Shown here: piece by piece, positions 27,312 to 34,279 of the stretch
Layout of the letters: each line of letters begins with the position of its first letter
How positions within the stretch are numbered: the stretch's first letter is position 1
NCBI GenBank assembly: GCA_046350255.1
Contig: JAXMAV010000016.1
Location: 124,001 to 188,000, forward strand
Source of the DNA: CALDUY01 sp046350255
GTDB taxonomy: Bacteria > Planctomycetota > Planctomycetia > Gemmatales > Gemmataceae
DNA length: 64,000 bases
Direction of reading: 5' to 3'
Notes under the pieces: generated by a model
Databases searched by the model: none
Seen by the model: the letters and a program-made list of their open reading frames with translations, nothing else
What the model was told of the DNA's origin: nothing
Program-made: the position numbers and the translations under genes

Positions 27312-30300
27312 CTACTTCCCCGGCGGCGGGGCGGTCGCGGGCACCTTCTCGGCCTTCCCCTCCACTTCGGCGACGAGCTTCCGGAAGTCCGCCCGGCCGC
27401 GGACGGCGTCGAAGTCCGGCTCCCGCAGCTCGCTGGGCAGGGCCCAGCCGGTTTTGACGACCTCCGCCAGGGCGGCGACGGACTGGTCGGCGAACGCCTT
27501 CGCCTCGTCCTTCGTCACGCCGGACTTCGCGTCCCCGCCCAGCCCGGCCAGCAGCGCCAGCGCCCGCGACCGCTCGACCTGCGTCTCGATGTCCGGGGCG
27601 GGGAGCTTGGCCCACAATTCGAGGGCTTTACGCAGGTCGGCGGCGGCCTCGGCCGGCTGCCCGGCGCGGACCCGGGCCCCGCCGCGGTACCCGTGGCTCC
27701 AGCCCAGCGCCCGGCTGTAGTAGATGTTGGCGGGGTCCGATTCGGCCAGCTGCTGGTGAACCGCGAGGGCCGCGTTGAGGGCGGCGAACGCCTCGGGCCG
27801 TCGCCCCTGGCGGTCCAGCGCCCGGCCAGTGTTGTTCCGAAACCAGGCCAGCTGTGCCGTCCAGAAGGTGTTTCGCAGGTCGGCGTCGGCCAGCTTCTGT
27901 GCGATGGCCACCGCCTTCCGGAAATCCTCCAGTGCCTCCGCCGGCATCCCCGAGGTGAGCAGGGTGACAGCAACGTTGTTGTGGACGTCGGCCAGGTCAA
28001 TCTGGAATTCCGAGACCGCCGGTTGGGCGTCCACCAGTTTCCGGGCAATGGCCAGCGCCTCGCGACGTTTCTCCAGCGCCTCCACCGGCTTCCCCGTGTT
28101 CATCAACGCCCCGGCGATGTCCACGTGGGACCAGCCCAGTTTCTGCTGGAGCTCAATGTTGGTGGGGTTGGCGACCGCCAGCTTCCGGCGGATGGCCAGT
28201 GCCTGCCGGAGTGGCTCCAGCGCTTCGGCCGGCCTCCCCAGTTCGATGAACGTAATCCCAATGTTGACGTGGGCTTTTGCCAGCTCGTTCTGGTATTCAA
28301 TGTTGGCGGGGTTCCCGTCCACTAACGTCTGAAGGATGGTCAACGCCTTGCGGGTCACCTCCGGTTGCTCGGCTCGTCTCTCCGTGCCGCTATAGGCCGC
28401 GCCGACCCTGATCAGGCTCTTGGCCCGGACGAACCGGACCGCGTCCGACGGGTCGAGCGCCTCGATCCGCTCGGCCACCTCCCGCATTTCCTCCGAGGTC
28501 TTCAACGCCCCCGCGTAGTCATTCAGGTAGTACATCACGCGCGTCATCTGCTCCAAGCTGCGGGCCACGTCGAGCCGGGTCTCGAGATCCGCCCCGGGCT
28601 CGGCCGCCAGCTCCCGCCGGATGGCCAGCGCCTTGCGGTGGACCCCGACCGCCTCCCTCGGGTCGCCGATCTTGGCGGTCAGCTCGGCGAGCTGGAAGTA
28701 CCCCGCCGCCAGCGCCTTCCGCGACTTCGCGTCGGTCTGCCCGGCCAGCAGCCGCTCCAGCTCGCCGTAGAACCCGGCGGCCTGCTTGAGCAGCTTGGTC
28801 CGCAACTCCTTGAACTCGGGGTTCTTGAGCAGGGCGTCCTCGCTGACCCCGGTGTGAAACGTCTCGATCGCCTTGACCGCCGTGTCGAACCGGGCCTGCA
28901 CCTTGGCCTGCTCGGCAGCCAGCTCGGCGTTCTTGGCGGCCAGGTCGTCCCGCGCCCGCGTCGCGGCGACCGCCTGCCACGTGCTCACCGCCGTCCCCGC
29001 GGCCATGAGCACCAGCACCGCCGCGACCAGCCCGGCCACCGCCGGGTGGTGACGGCACCAGCGGGCGAACCGCTCCGCCGGCCCGACCCGCCGCGCCTTG
29101 ATCGGCTCATCGTTCACGAACCGCTGCAGGTCCTCCCCCATCTCGTCGGCCGACTGGTACCGCCGCCTCGGGTCCTTGTCGATCGCCTTCATGACGATCG
29201 TCTCCAGGTCCCGCGGGATCCGCGAGTCCACGGACCGCGGGCTCGCCGCCTCCGTCTGCCGAATCATCTCGATCAGCCGCAGGCGGTCGCCCGAGGCGTA
29301 GGCCGCCTTCAGCGTGAGGAGTTCGTACAGGGTCATGCCGAGGGCGTACACGTCGGCCCGCACGTCACACTGGCCGCGGAACCGCTCCGGGGACATGTAC
29401 CGGACGGTGCCCAGGATGTCCCCGGTGTGCGTCACCCCGTCGTCCCCCGTCTTGGCCAGCCCGAAGTCGGTCACCCACACGTTGCCGGTCGTGTCCAGGA
29501 TCAGGTTCCCCGGCTTGATGTCGCGGTGCACGACCCCCCGGCCGTGGGCGTACGCCAGGGCCGCCGCCGCCTGCACCCCGATCCGCGCGACGCTGCGGAA
29601 GTACGACCCGCGGTCGCTCGTGGCCGTGGACAACTCCGACTGGCCCGGCAGCATGGCCGACGACGGCGCGCTCCCCTTGTAGGCCGCGGTCCCGTCGGGG
29701 TCGTCCGGGCCCGCGGCGCCCAGGTTCTCCTGCACGAACCGCCCGGCGACCAGTGACGCGGCGATGCTCCGGTCCGCGGCCTTGTCCTCCTCCACCGCCG
29801 CGGCCGTGCTCTGGGACCGGAGCCGCTTCAGGTCGTCCACCACCAGGTCGAGCCCCTGGCCGCGGATCAGCTGCATGGCGTAGTACAGGTGGTCCCCGTC
29901 CTGGCCGACGTCGAACACCGGCACAATGTTCGTGTGGTGCATCCGGGCCGCGGCCTTGGCCTCCCGTTGGAAGCGGATCTGGGCCGTGGCGTTCCCCGCG
30001 ACCCCGCGGGGCAGGACCTTGAGGGCCACGCGGCGGCCCAGGGCCTGCTGCTCGGCCTCGTACACGACGCCCATCCCGCCGCGGCCGATCTCGCACAGGA
30101 TGCGGTAGTCGCCGACCTGTTCGAGCCGCTTCCCGTTGACCCGCACGGACTCGCCGTACGAGCCCGAGGCGTCCCCGGTCCCGGGCTTCAGGTCCTCGAC
30201 CATCAGCACCGCCTCGAACACGTCGCGGATCTCCTCGGCGAGGTCCGGGTGGCGGTCGCAGTACTCCTGGATGGTCGGCCTCTGGCCGCGCTTGCAGCGG

Positions 30301-30359
30301 GCCAGGAACTCGTCGGCCAGCAGTTCCACCGGACTGCGGGCGTCGCTGGGCGTTGACAT
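27312..30359 (-). CDS. Transmembrane Ser/Thr protein kinase with TPR repeats
   Basis: A 1,015-residue kinase. Residues 1-60 are a DEFLARCKRGQRPT-type N-terminal module frequent in planctomycete kinases. The kinase domain runs from about 84 to 400: GRGGMG, K114 in VALKVL, HRD 278-280, DFG 298-300, and a roughly 70-residue insertion (about 180-250) before the catalytic loop. A membrane span lies at 441-459. The rest is a coiled-coil-like linker and about eight TPR-like repeats (e.g. GRPAEALEPLRQALAIRRKL). It begins four bases after the stop of a sigma factor gene, so the two are co-transcribed. A signalling role in controlling that sigma factor is inferred. Confidence 0.92.
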   Translation of the reverse strand: MSTPSDARSPVELLADEFLARCKRGQRPTIQEYCDRHPDLAEEIRDVFEAVLMVEDLKPGTGDASGSYGESVRVNGKRLEQVGDYRILCEIGRGGMGVVYEAEQQALGRRVALKVLPRGVAGNATAQIRFQREAKAAARMHHTNIVPVFDVGQDGDHLYYAMQLIRGQGLDLVVDDLKRLRSQSTAAAVEEDKAADRSIAASLVAGRFVQENLGAAGPDDPDGTAAYKGSAPSSAMLPGQSELSTATSDRGSYFRSVARIGVQAAAALAYAHGRGVVHRDIKPGNLILDTTGNVWVTDFGLAKTGDDGVTHTGDILGTVRYMSPERFRGQCDVRADVYALGMTLYELLTLKAAYASGDRLRLIEMIRQTEAASPRSVDSRIPRDLETIVMKAIDKDPRRRYQSADEMGEDLQRFVNDEPIKARRVGPAERFARWCRHHPAVAGLVAAVLVLMAAGTAVSTWQAVAATRARDDLAAKNAELAAEQAKVQARFDTAVKAIETFHTGVSEDALLKNPEFKELRTKLLKQAAGFYGELERLLAGQTDAKSRKALAAGYFQLAELTAKIGDPREAVGVHRKALAIRRELAAEPGADLETRLDVARSLEQMTRVMYYLNDYAGALKTSEEMREVAERIEALDPSDAVRFVRAKSLIRVGAAYSGTERRAEQPEVTRKALTILQTLVDGNPANIEYQNELAKAHVNIGITFIELGRPAEALEPLRQALAIRRKLAVANPTNIELQQKLGWSHVDIAGALMNTGKPVEALEKRREALAIARKLVDAQPAVSEFQIDLADVHNNVAVTLLTSGMPAEALEDFRKAVAIAQKLADADLRNTFWTAQLAWFRNNTGRALDRQGRRPEAFAALNAALAVHQQLAESDPANIYYSRALGWSHGYRGGARVRAGQPAEAAADLRKALELWAKLPAPDIETQVERSRALALLAGLGGDAKSGVTKDEAKAFADQSVAALAEVVKTGWALPSELREPDFDAVRGRADFRKLVAEVEGKAEKVPATAPPPGK

Positions 30360-30363
30360 GGGG

Positions 30364-31008
30364 CTATTTCCTGTCCTGGTCGAAGAACCCGGGGGTGGAC
30401 TTGAGCACGTCCCGCAACCGCTTGAGGGCGCGGACGTGGCGGTTGCTGACGGCCGACGGCTTGAGGTCGAGCACCCGGGCGGTCTCGTCGTTGGAAAGTT
30501 CCTCGAAGTGCCGCAGGGCGAGGATCTCGCGGTCGATCGGGTCGAGGGCGTTGACCGCCTCCTGGAGGAGTACCTGCATCTCGGCCCGCTGGACGGCCTG
30601 GGTGACCGACGTGAACCGGCCGAGCAGTTGGGCGGCGAGTGACACGCTGGTCGCCTGGGGCATGGCCCCGCGGTGCAGCGACACCTCGCGGCCGGCGTCC
30701 CGCATCTGGGTGCCGAGGTGCTGCCGGTGGACCAGTTGCAGCCGCTGGCCGGTGAGGAAGCGGAGCCACAGGAAGAACGGCAGGTCGGGCTGTTGGGCGT
30801 ATTCGGCCGCCCGCGCCCGGAAGTCCAGGAACGCCTCCTGGAGCACGTCGTCGGGATCGAGGCGGCCCTGCAAGCGGCGGTCCAGGCGCAGGCGGACCAT
30901 GCGGCGCAGGCGGTCGCGGTAGTGGTCCCAGATCCGCCCGAGGACCTGCAAGTCGGTGCCGCTGTGGCGGATCAATTCGATCGGGTCTTCGGATTCGCTC
31001 AGCCTCAT
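30364..31008 (-). CDS. Planctomycete-type ECF sigma factor paired with the TPR kinase
   Basis: A 214-residue sigma-70 factor. Region 2 includes RLQGRLDPDDVLQEAFLDF and FFLWLRFLTGQRLQLVHRQH; region 4 includes ALDPIDREILALRHFEELS and DLKPSAVSNRHVRALKRLRD. The pattern fits the planctomycete-specific sigma-70 subfamily 1. The kinase gene follows with only four bases between, an arrangement repeated throughout planctomycete genomes. The ATG at 31008 is followed by conserved sequence. Just upstream (31.08-31.17 kb) is a relic of another kinase 3' end, so this was once part of a longer sigma-kinase array or was brought in with one. Confidence 0.9.
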   Translation of the reverse strand: MRLSESEDPIELIRHSGTDLQVLGRIWDHYRDRLRRMVRLRLDRRLQGRLDPDDVLQEAFLDFRARAAEYAQQPDLPFFLWLRFLTGQRLQLVHRQHLGTQMRDAGREVSLHRGAMPQATSVSLAAQLLGRFTSVTQAVQRAEMQVLLQEAVNALDPIDREILALRHFEELSNDETARVLDLKPSAVSNRHVRALKRLRDVLKSTPGFFDQDRK

Positions 31009-31078
31009 GAAAGAGTAACTACGCCAACCAACGAGCAGAACACTCGAAAAATGGGAATTTCACGCATTCGATTTGGCA

Positions 31079-31170
31079 GGTCACTCCGTCGCCGGCGTCT
31101 TCTCGGCTTTTGCTCCACCTCGACGGATCGCTTCAGGAAGTCCGGCGGCCGCGGAAACACCCCCAGGAAG
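31079..31170 (-). pseudogene. Relic of a kinase gene 3' end
   Basis: The DNA resembles the last 90 bp of the TPR kinase gene (27327-27415): cttctcggc, ccacctcg, ttcaggaagtcc and ggccgcgga occur in the same order. On the minus strand one frame ends AKAEKTPATE and a stop, against AEKVPATAPPPGK in the kinase. No other part of the gene remains. The alignment is short. Confidence 0.4.
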
Positions 31171-31583
31171 CCAGTCACATCGGACAACCGACCGAGTGGA
31201 ACCACGGCGGACGGCCACTCGATCGCTACGGTGGCCATCAGCACCACCGCCGGACGGCTACGTTACTGCTTCAGTACAGACAGGTGGGGGGTGACACGGA
31301 GACCCCCGTCTCAGTGTCACCCCCCACCCCTGACCGTGTCGTCGGTCGGGACGGTATCGCTCGCCCTGCCTTGCATAGCTCATGCTGCGCCAGGAACGAC
31401 GCCGACGCCGAGCCATCCGTAGGGGAAACCCCTGCTCGATTTACTCTCACTAATTCTCACATAACCATCGCCGAACCTACGCCAACCCTGCCCCCTTCCT
31501 GATGGCCTAGTGATCATGCACGATCTCAGTAGGCGCTACGGTAGCATGTGGGGGGAAGGTGACCTCACGGAAAGGGACGTCCA
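31171..31583. other. Intergenic region before the integrase relic
   Basis: This 413-bp stretch holds a strong hairpin at 31283-31328 (listed separately). A purine-rich stretch at about 31552-31580 (ggggggaagg, then aaaggga) can serve as the ribosome-binding region of the integrase gene. I see no further gene. Confidence 0.5.
31283..31328. repeat. 46-nt near-perfect hairpin
   Basis: The outer arms GGTGGGGGGTGACAC and GTGTCACCCCCCACC are perfect complements. Inside, after one G:A mismatch, GAGAC and GTCTC pair around a CCCC loop. Twenty of 21 possible pairs form. There is no T-run on either side and no gene ends just before it, so a terminator role is weak; a REP-like element, a mobile-element tip or a recombination site are alternatives. 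Confidence 0.6.
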
Positions 31584-33111
31584 ATGCCCAGTGTTAGCCG
31601 CAAATCCTACTCTCGACCGGTTCCATCTGACGCCGGTCCTGTCACGGTAAGCGTGAAGAAACGGGGCAAGAATGTGCAGGTTCCCGGCATCAAGTTCACG
31701 GACGCGAACGGGAAAATAGTTACTGCGCCGTTGACGGCAAAGGGTGACCGCTACCGTCTGCAGACGACCACCTACTACGGTCGTGTGGGTGGAAAGGTTG
31801 TACCACTCACCGAGAACCGGGCCGCCTCCGAGATCATGTTGGGCGATTTGCGGAAGAAGGCCATCCATCGACGGGCCGGGCTGGCCTCGCCCTTTGAGGA
31901 GTACGAGAGCCGACCGCTGGCCGATCTCCTCGAGGATTACCGGCGCGAACTGGAAACGCGAGGACGTTCACCCCGGTTCATCCATGAGGCTATCAACATG
32001 GTGAACGCCATGTTCACCGCTGCCGGTTCCGCACCATCGCGGACATCGACGCGGACAAGGTGAACGCCTTCCTCGCCGAACTGCGGCGACCGGTCAAATG
32101 CCCGCTATCCCGGACGGCATTAGCCTGTTCATGCGGGAAGAAGTGGCCACCTTGCTGGGTGGCGTCTCTCTCCAGTCGGTGGCTGATTACGTTCGCAGGC
32201 ACCATCTGACAGCGACGGGGCAGGGGAAGGCCCGACGATTCCCTCGAGCCACCGTAGAAGCCCTGCAGGCCCTTGTAGGGGCTGGCTCCAGCATCGAGAC
32301 CACGAACGGCTACCTACGCAAAGCGAAAGCCTTCTGCACCTGGCTGGTGCAATCGCGCATGATGGCAGTCAACCCACTCGCCCATCTGTGAGCAGCGAAC
32401 GCGAAAGCCGATTCTCGACATCCTCGCGGAGAGTTCACCCTCGAGGAGATCGGCCAGCTACTCGCCACGACGCGGAACAGTACCCGCACGCTGTACGGTC
32501 TCGATGGTGAGGCAAGGTTTCATCTCTACTTGCTGGCCCTGAGTACCGGCATCCGTGCGGGTGGACTCGCTAGCCTGACCCCGGAATCGTTCACCCTCGA
32601 GGGAGATCTACCTACCGTCACCCTGAATGCGAAGAACAACAAGAGCCGACGCGGCAAGGTGCAACCCATCCCCGCAGACGTAGTCGAAGTGTTCCGCGTG
32701 TTCCTGCAGGGTAAACCTGCTGGTCTACCTATCTGGCCCGGACGTTGGGCTGCGGATCGTCTCGGCTCCCGGATGTTGCGCGTGGACCTGCAGACGGCCG
32801 GCATTCCCTATCGTGTCACAACCGCCGACGGTGTCGCCTACCGCGATCTTCATGCGGCCAGGCATACCTTCTTGACCATGGGCGGACGATCCGGCATCGA
32901 CCTGGCTACCTTGCAGGCGATGGCGGGGCATTCCTCGCCAGTGGTCACTACGCTCTACTTGCACCACACCAAAACTGCCGACCTGGCCGTTGCCCTGAAG
33001 AAGATGCCCAGTATCGCCCCGACGCTGCGAGCTACAGGCACCGACGTGCCCGGCTCCAGCCCGATCTCTGCTTGCTCAAATCTTGCTCAACCCCCCGAGG
33101 GAATGGGAGGG
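31584..33111 (+). pseudogene. Tyrosine recombinase (integrase), degraded
   Basis: The full length of a site-specific integrase can be followed, but in three pieces: ATG 31584 to about 32025, a middle piece (FRTIADIDADKVNAFLAEL) in the next frame, and the rest from about 32098 in the third frame, with one in-frame TGA at 32389-32391 after NPLAHL. The catalytic domain is well kept: LSTGIRAGGL (Arg), LHAARHTF (His-x-x-Arg), AGHSSP (His) and LYLHH (Tyr). A DNA-binding helix (REEVATLLGGVSLQSVADYV) sits in the middle. The natural end is not clear; the frame runs on into the adjacent tRNA-Glu. Two frameshifts plus a stop suggest real decay. Confidence 0.85.
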
Positions 33112-33227
33112 GAATTAATACTTAATGAGAGTATACCTCTCCCGAATGACATCGAAGTGGATGCAATGCAATCCCACAAAGTTATAGGGGTTGAGCATAG
33201 CAGAGGGGAATTGATGGAAATTGAGCC

Positions 33228-33279
33228 CAGTACCCTGGATGGGAATCGAACCCATGCTCTCCACCTTGAAAGGGTGGCG
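33228..33279 (-). repeat. Right attachment-site repeat within tRNA-Glu
   Basis: This part of the tRNA-Glu gene is repeated at 17420-17470 in the same orientation. The integrase relic lies directly to its left. The pair of direct repeats bounds about 15.8 kb of mobile DNA. Confidence 0.75.
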
Positions 33280-33304
33280 GCCATACCATCTGGCCCGCCA
33301 GGGC
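33231..33304 (-). tRNA. tRNA-Glu(TTC), insertion target
   Basis: 74 nt fold into a cloverleaf: acceptor GCCCTGG/CCAGGGT (first pair G:U), D arm GGCC/GGCC, anticodon stem CCACC/GGTGG around CTTTCAA (anticodon TTC), five-base variable loop and T arm ATGGG-TTCGATT-CCCAT. CCA is not encoded. Its body differs from the second tRNA-Glu(TTC) of the window at 38262-38334, so it may have come with a mobile tRNA cluster. Its 3' half is duplicated at 17420-17470. Confidence 0.88.
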
Positions 33305-33314
33305 ATATCTTCAG

Positions 33315-33388
33315 TGGCCCAGGGGGGAGTCGAACCCCCAGCATCTCTCCTTCTCAGCGAGAGTGGTCTGCCGGTTGCCTACCGGGCC
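33315..33388 (-). tRNA. Non-canonical tRNA, anticodon loop GAG (Leu-like)
   Basis: Acceptor GGCCCGG/CTGGGCC, T arm GGGGG-TTCGACT-CCCCC and a total of 74 nt mark a tRNA. The anticodon loop reads CTGAGAA, giving anticodon GAG (leucine codon CTC), but it has a G:G mismatch at the stem base. The D stem pairs poorly. The variable region has only about six bases, whereas bacterial tRNA-Leu has a long arm. Identity is therefore uncertain. Confidence 0.6.
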
Positions 33389-33418
33389 ATGGGTCGTCTT
33401 GCTTCAAAACCTGGAAAG

Positions 33419-33504
33419 CGGAAGGAGAGGGAGTCGAACCCTCAAGGGCTTGAGGCCTCGCCCGGTTAGCACCCGGGTGCCATCGCCAATTGGCTTGCCC
33501 CTCC
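33419..33504 (-). tRNA. tRNA-Ser(GCT)
   Basis: 86 nt with acceptor GGAGGGG/TCCTTCC (some G:U pairs), anticodon stem CCCGG/CCGGG around GTGCTAA (anticodon GCT), a long 17-base variable arm expected of serine tRNAs and T arm GAGGG-TTCGACT-CCCTC. CCA is not encoded. It is third in a cluster of three tRNAs spaced 10-30 bases apart. Confidence 0.82.
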
Positions 33505-33607
33505 GTTTCTCTGTCCGTCCTTCTATACGCTGCGTTCCTTCTGACGTGACAGACAAACCTCCCGCCTCGCAGGTTCACGCGCTTCCCCGGCTCGCTCGTG
33601 CCTCGCC

Positions 33608-34279
33608 TTACCCGTTCTCCAGGACCCACTGCGTCGCGTAGTGCGCCAGCTTCGTCCCGTCGGCCAGGTCCAGCTTCTGCCGGATGCGATCGCGGTACGT
33701 CTCGATCGTCTTCACGCTCAGGTGCAACCGCTCGGCGATCTCCACCGTCTTCACCCCCTCACCGATCAGCCGGAACACCTCCAGCTCACGATCTGCCAGC
33801 GCCTCCACCGGCGACCGCTTGATCTCCTCGCGTCCCGGGCCCACTGCCCGGTGCAGCATCCGCTCGGCCATCACTTCGCTCAGCCAGACTTTCCCTTCCA
33901 GCACGCGCCGGATCGCCTCCACGATCTTCTCCGTCGCCTGGTCCTTGTTGATGTACCCCAGCGCTCCCGCGCGCAGCGCCCGCTCCGCATACAGCGACTC
34001 GTTGTGCATCGACCACACCAGGATGCGCACCCCCTCGTGCCGGTCCATGATCCGCTTGATCAGGTCGATGCCGTTGCTCGCCTTCAGCGAGATGTCCACC
34101 ACCACCACGTCCGGGTGCACCTCCGCCACCAGCCGCATCGCCCCCGGCACATCCTCCGCCTCGCCGCACACCTCCAGGTCCGGCTGCCGATCGATCCGCA
34201 GCGACAACGCCTCGCGCACCGCCGGATGGTCGTCCACGATCAGCACGGGCGAACGCTTGACCGAACTCCCCTCACTCAT
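33608..34279 (-). CDS. NarL/LuxR-type response regulator
   Basis: A 223-residue regulator. The receiver domain has the acidic pair in LIVDDHP, the phosphorylated Asp at about residue 62 (VVVVDISLK) and the conserved Lys in GYINKDQ. The C-terminal LuxR helix-turn-helix reads LADRELEVFRLIGEGVKTVE then IAERLHLSVKTIETYRDRIR. Its ATG lies inside the end of the sensor kinase gene (eight-base overlap), so the two are translationally coupled and form a two-component system. The frame is open far upstream, but that extension falls wholly within the kinase gene. Target genes are unknown. Confidence 0.93.
   Translation of the reverse strand: MSEGSSVKRSPVLIVDDHPAVREALSLRIDRQPDLEVCGEAEDVPGAMRLVAEVHPDVVVVDISLKASNGIDLIKRIMDRHEGVRILVWSMHNESLYAERALRAGALGYINKDQATEKIVEAIRRVLEGKVWLSEVMAERMLHRAVGPGREEIKRSPVEALADRELEVFRLIGEGVKTVEIAERLHLSVKTIETYRDRIRQKLDLADGTKLAHYATQWVLENG

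Noticed and set aside
28365..29756. A 463-codon plus-strand frame opposite the TPR kinase
   Set aside because: Arg/Pro-rich antisense shadow of the kinase; no domain.
33111..33453. Extension of the integrase frame through the tRNA genes as a longer protein
   Set aside because: This part overlaps tRNA-Glu and the second tRNA on the other strand and shows no integrase similarity.
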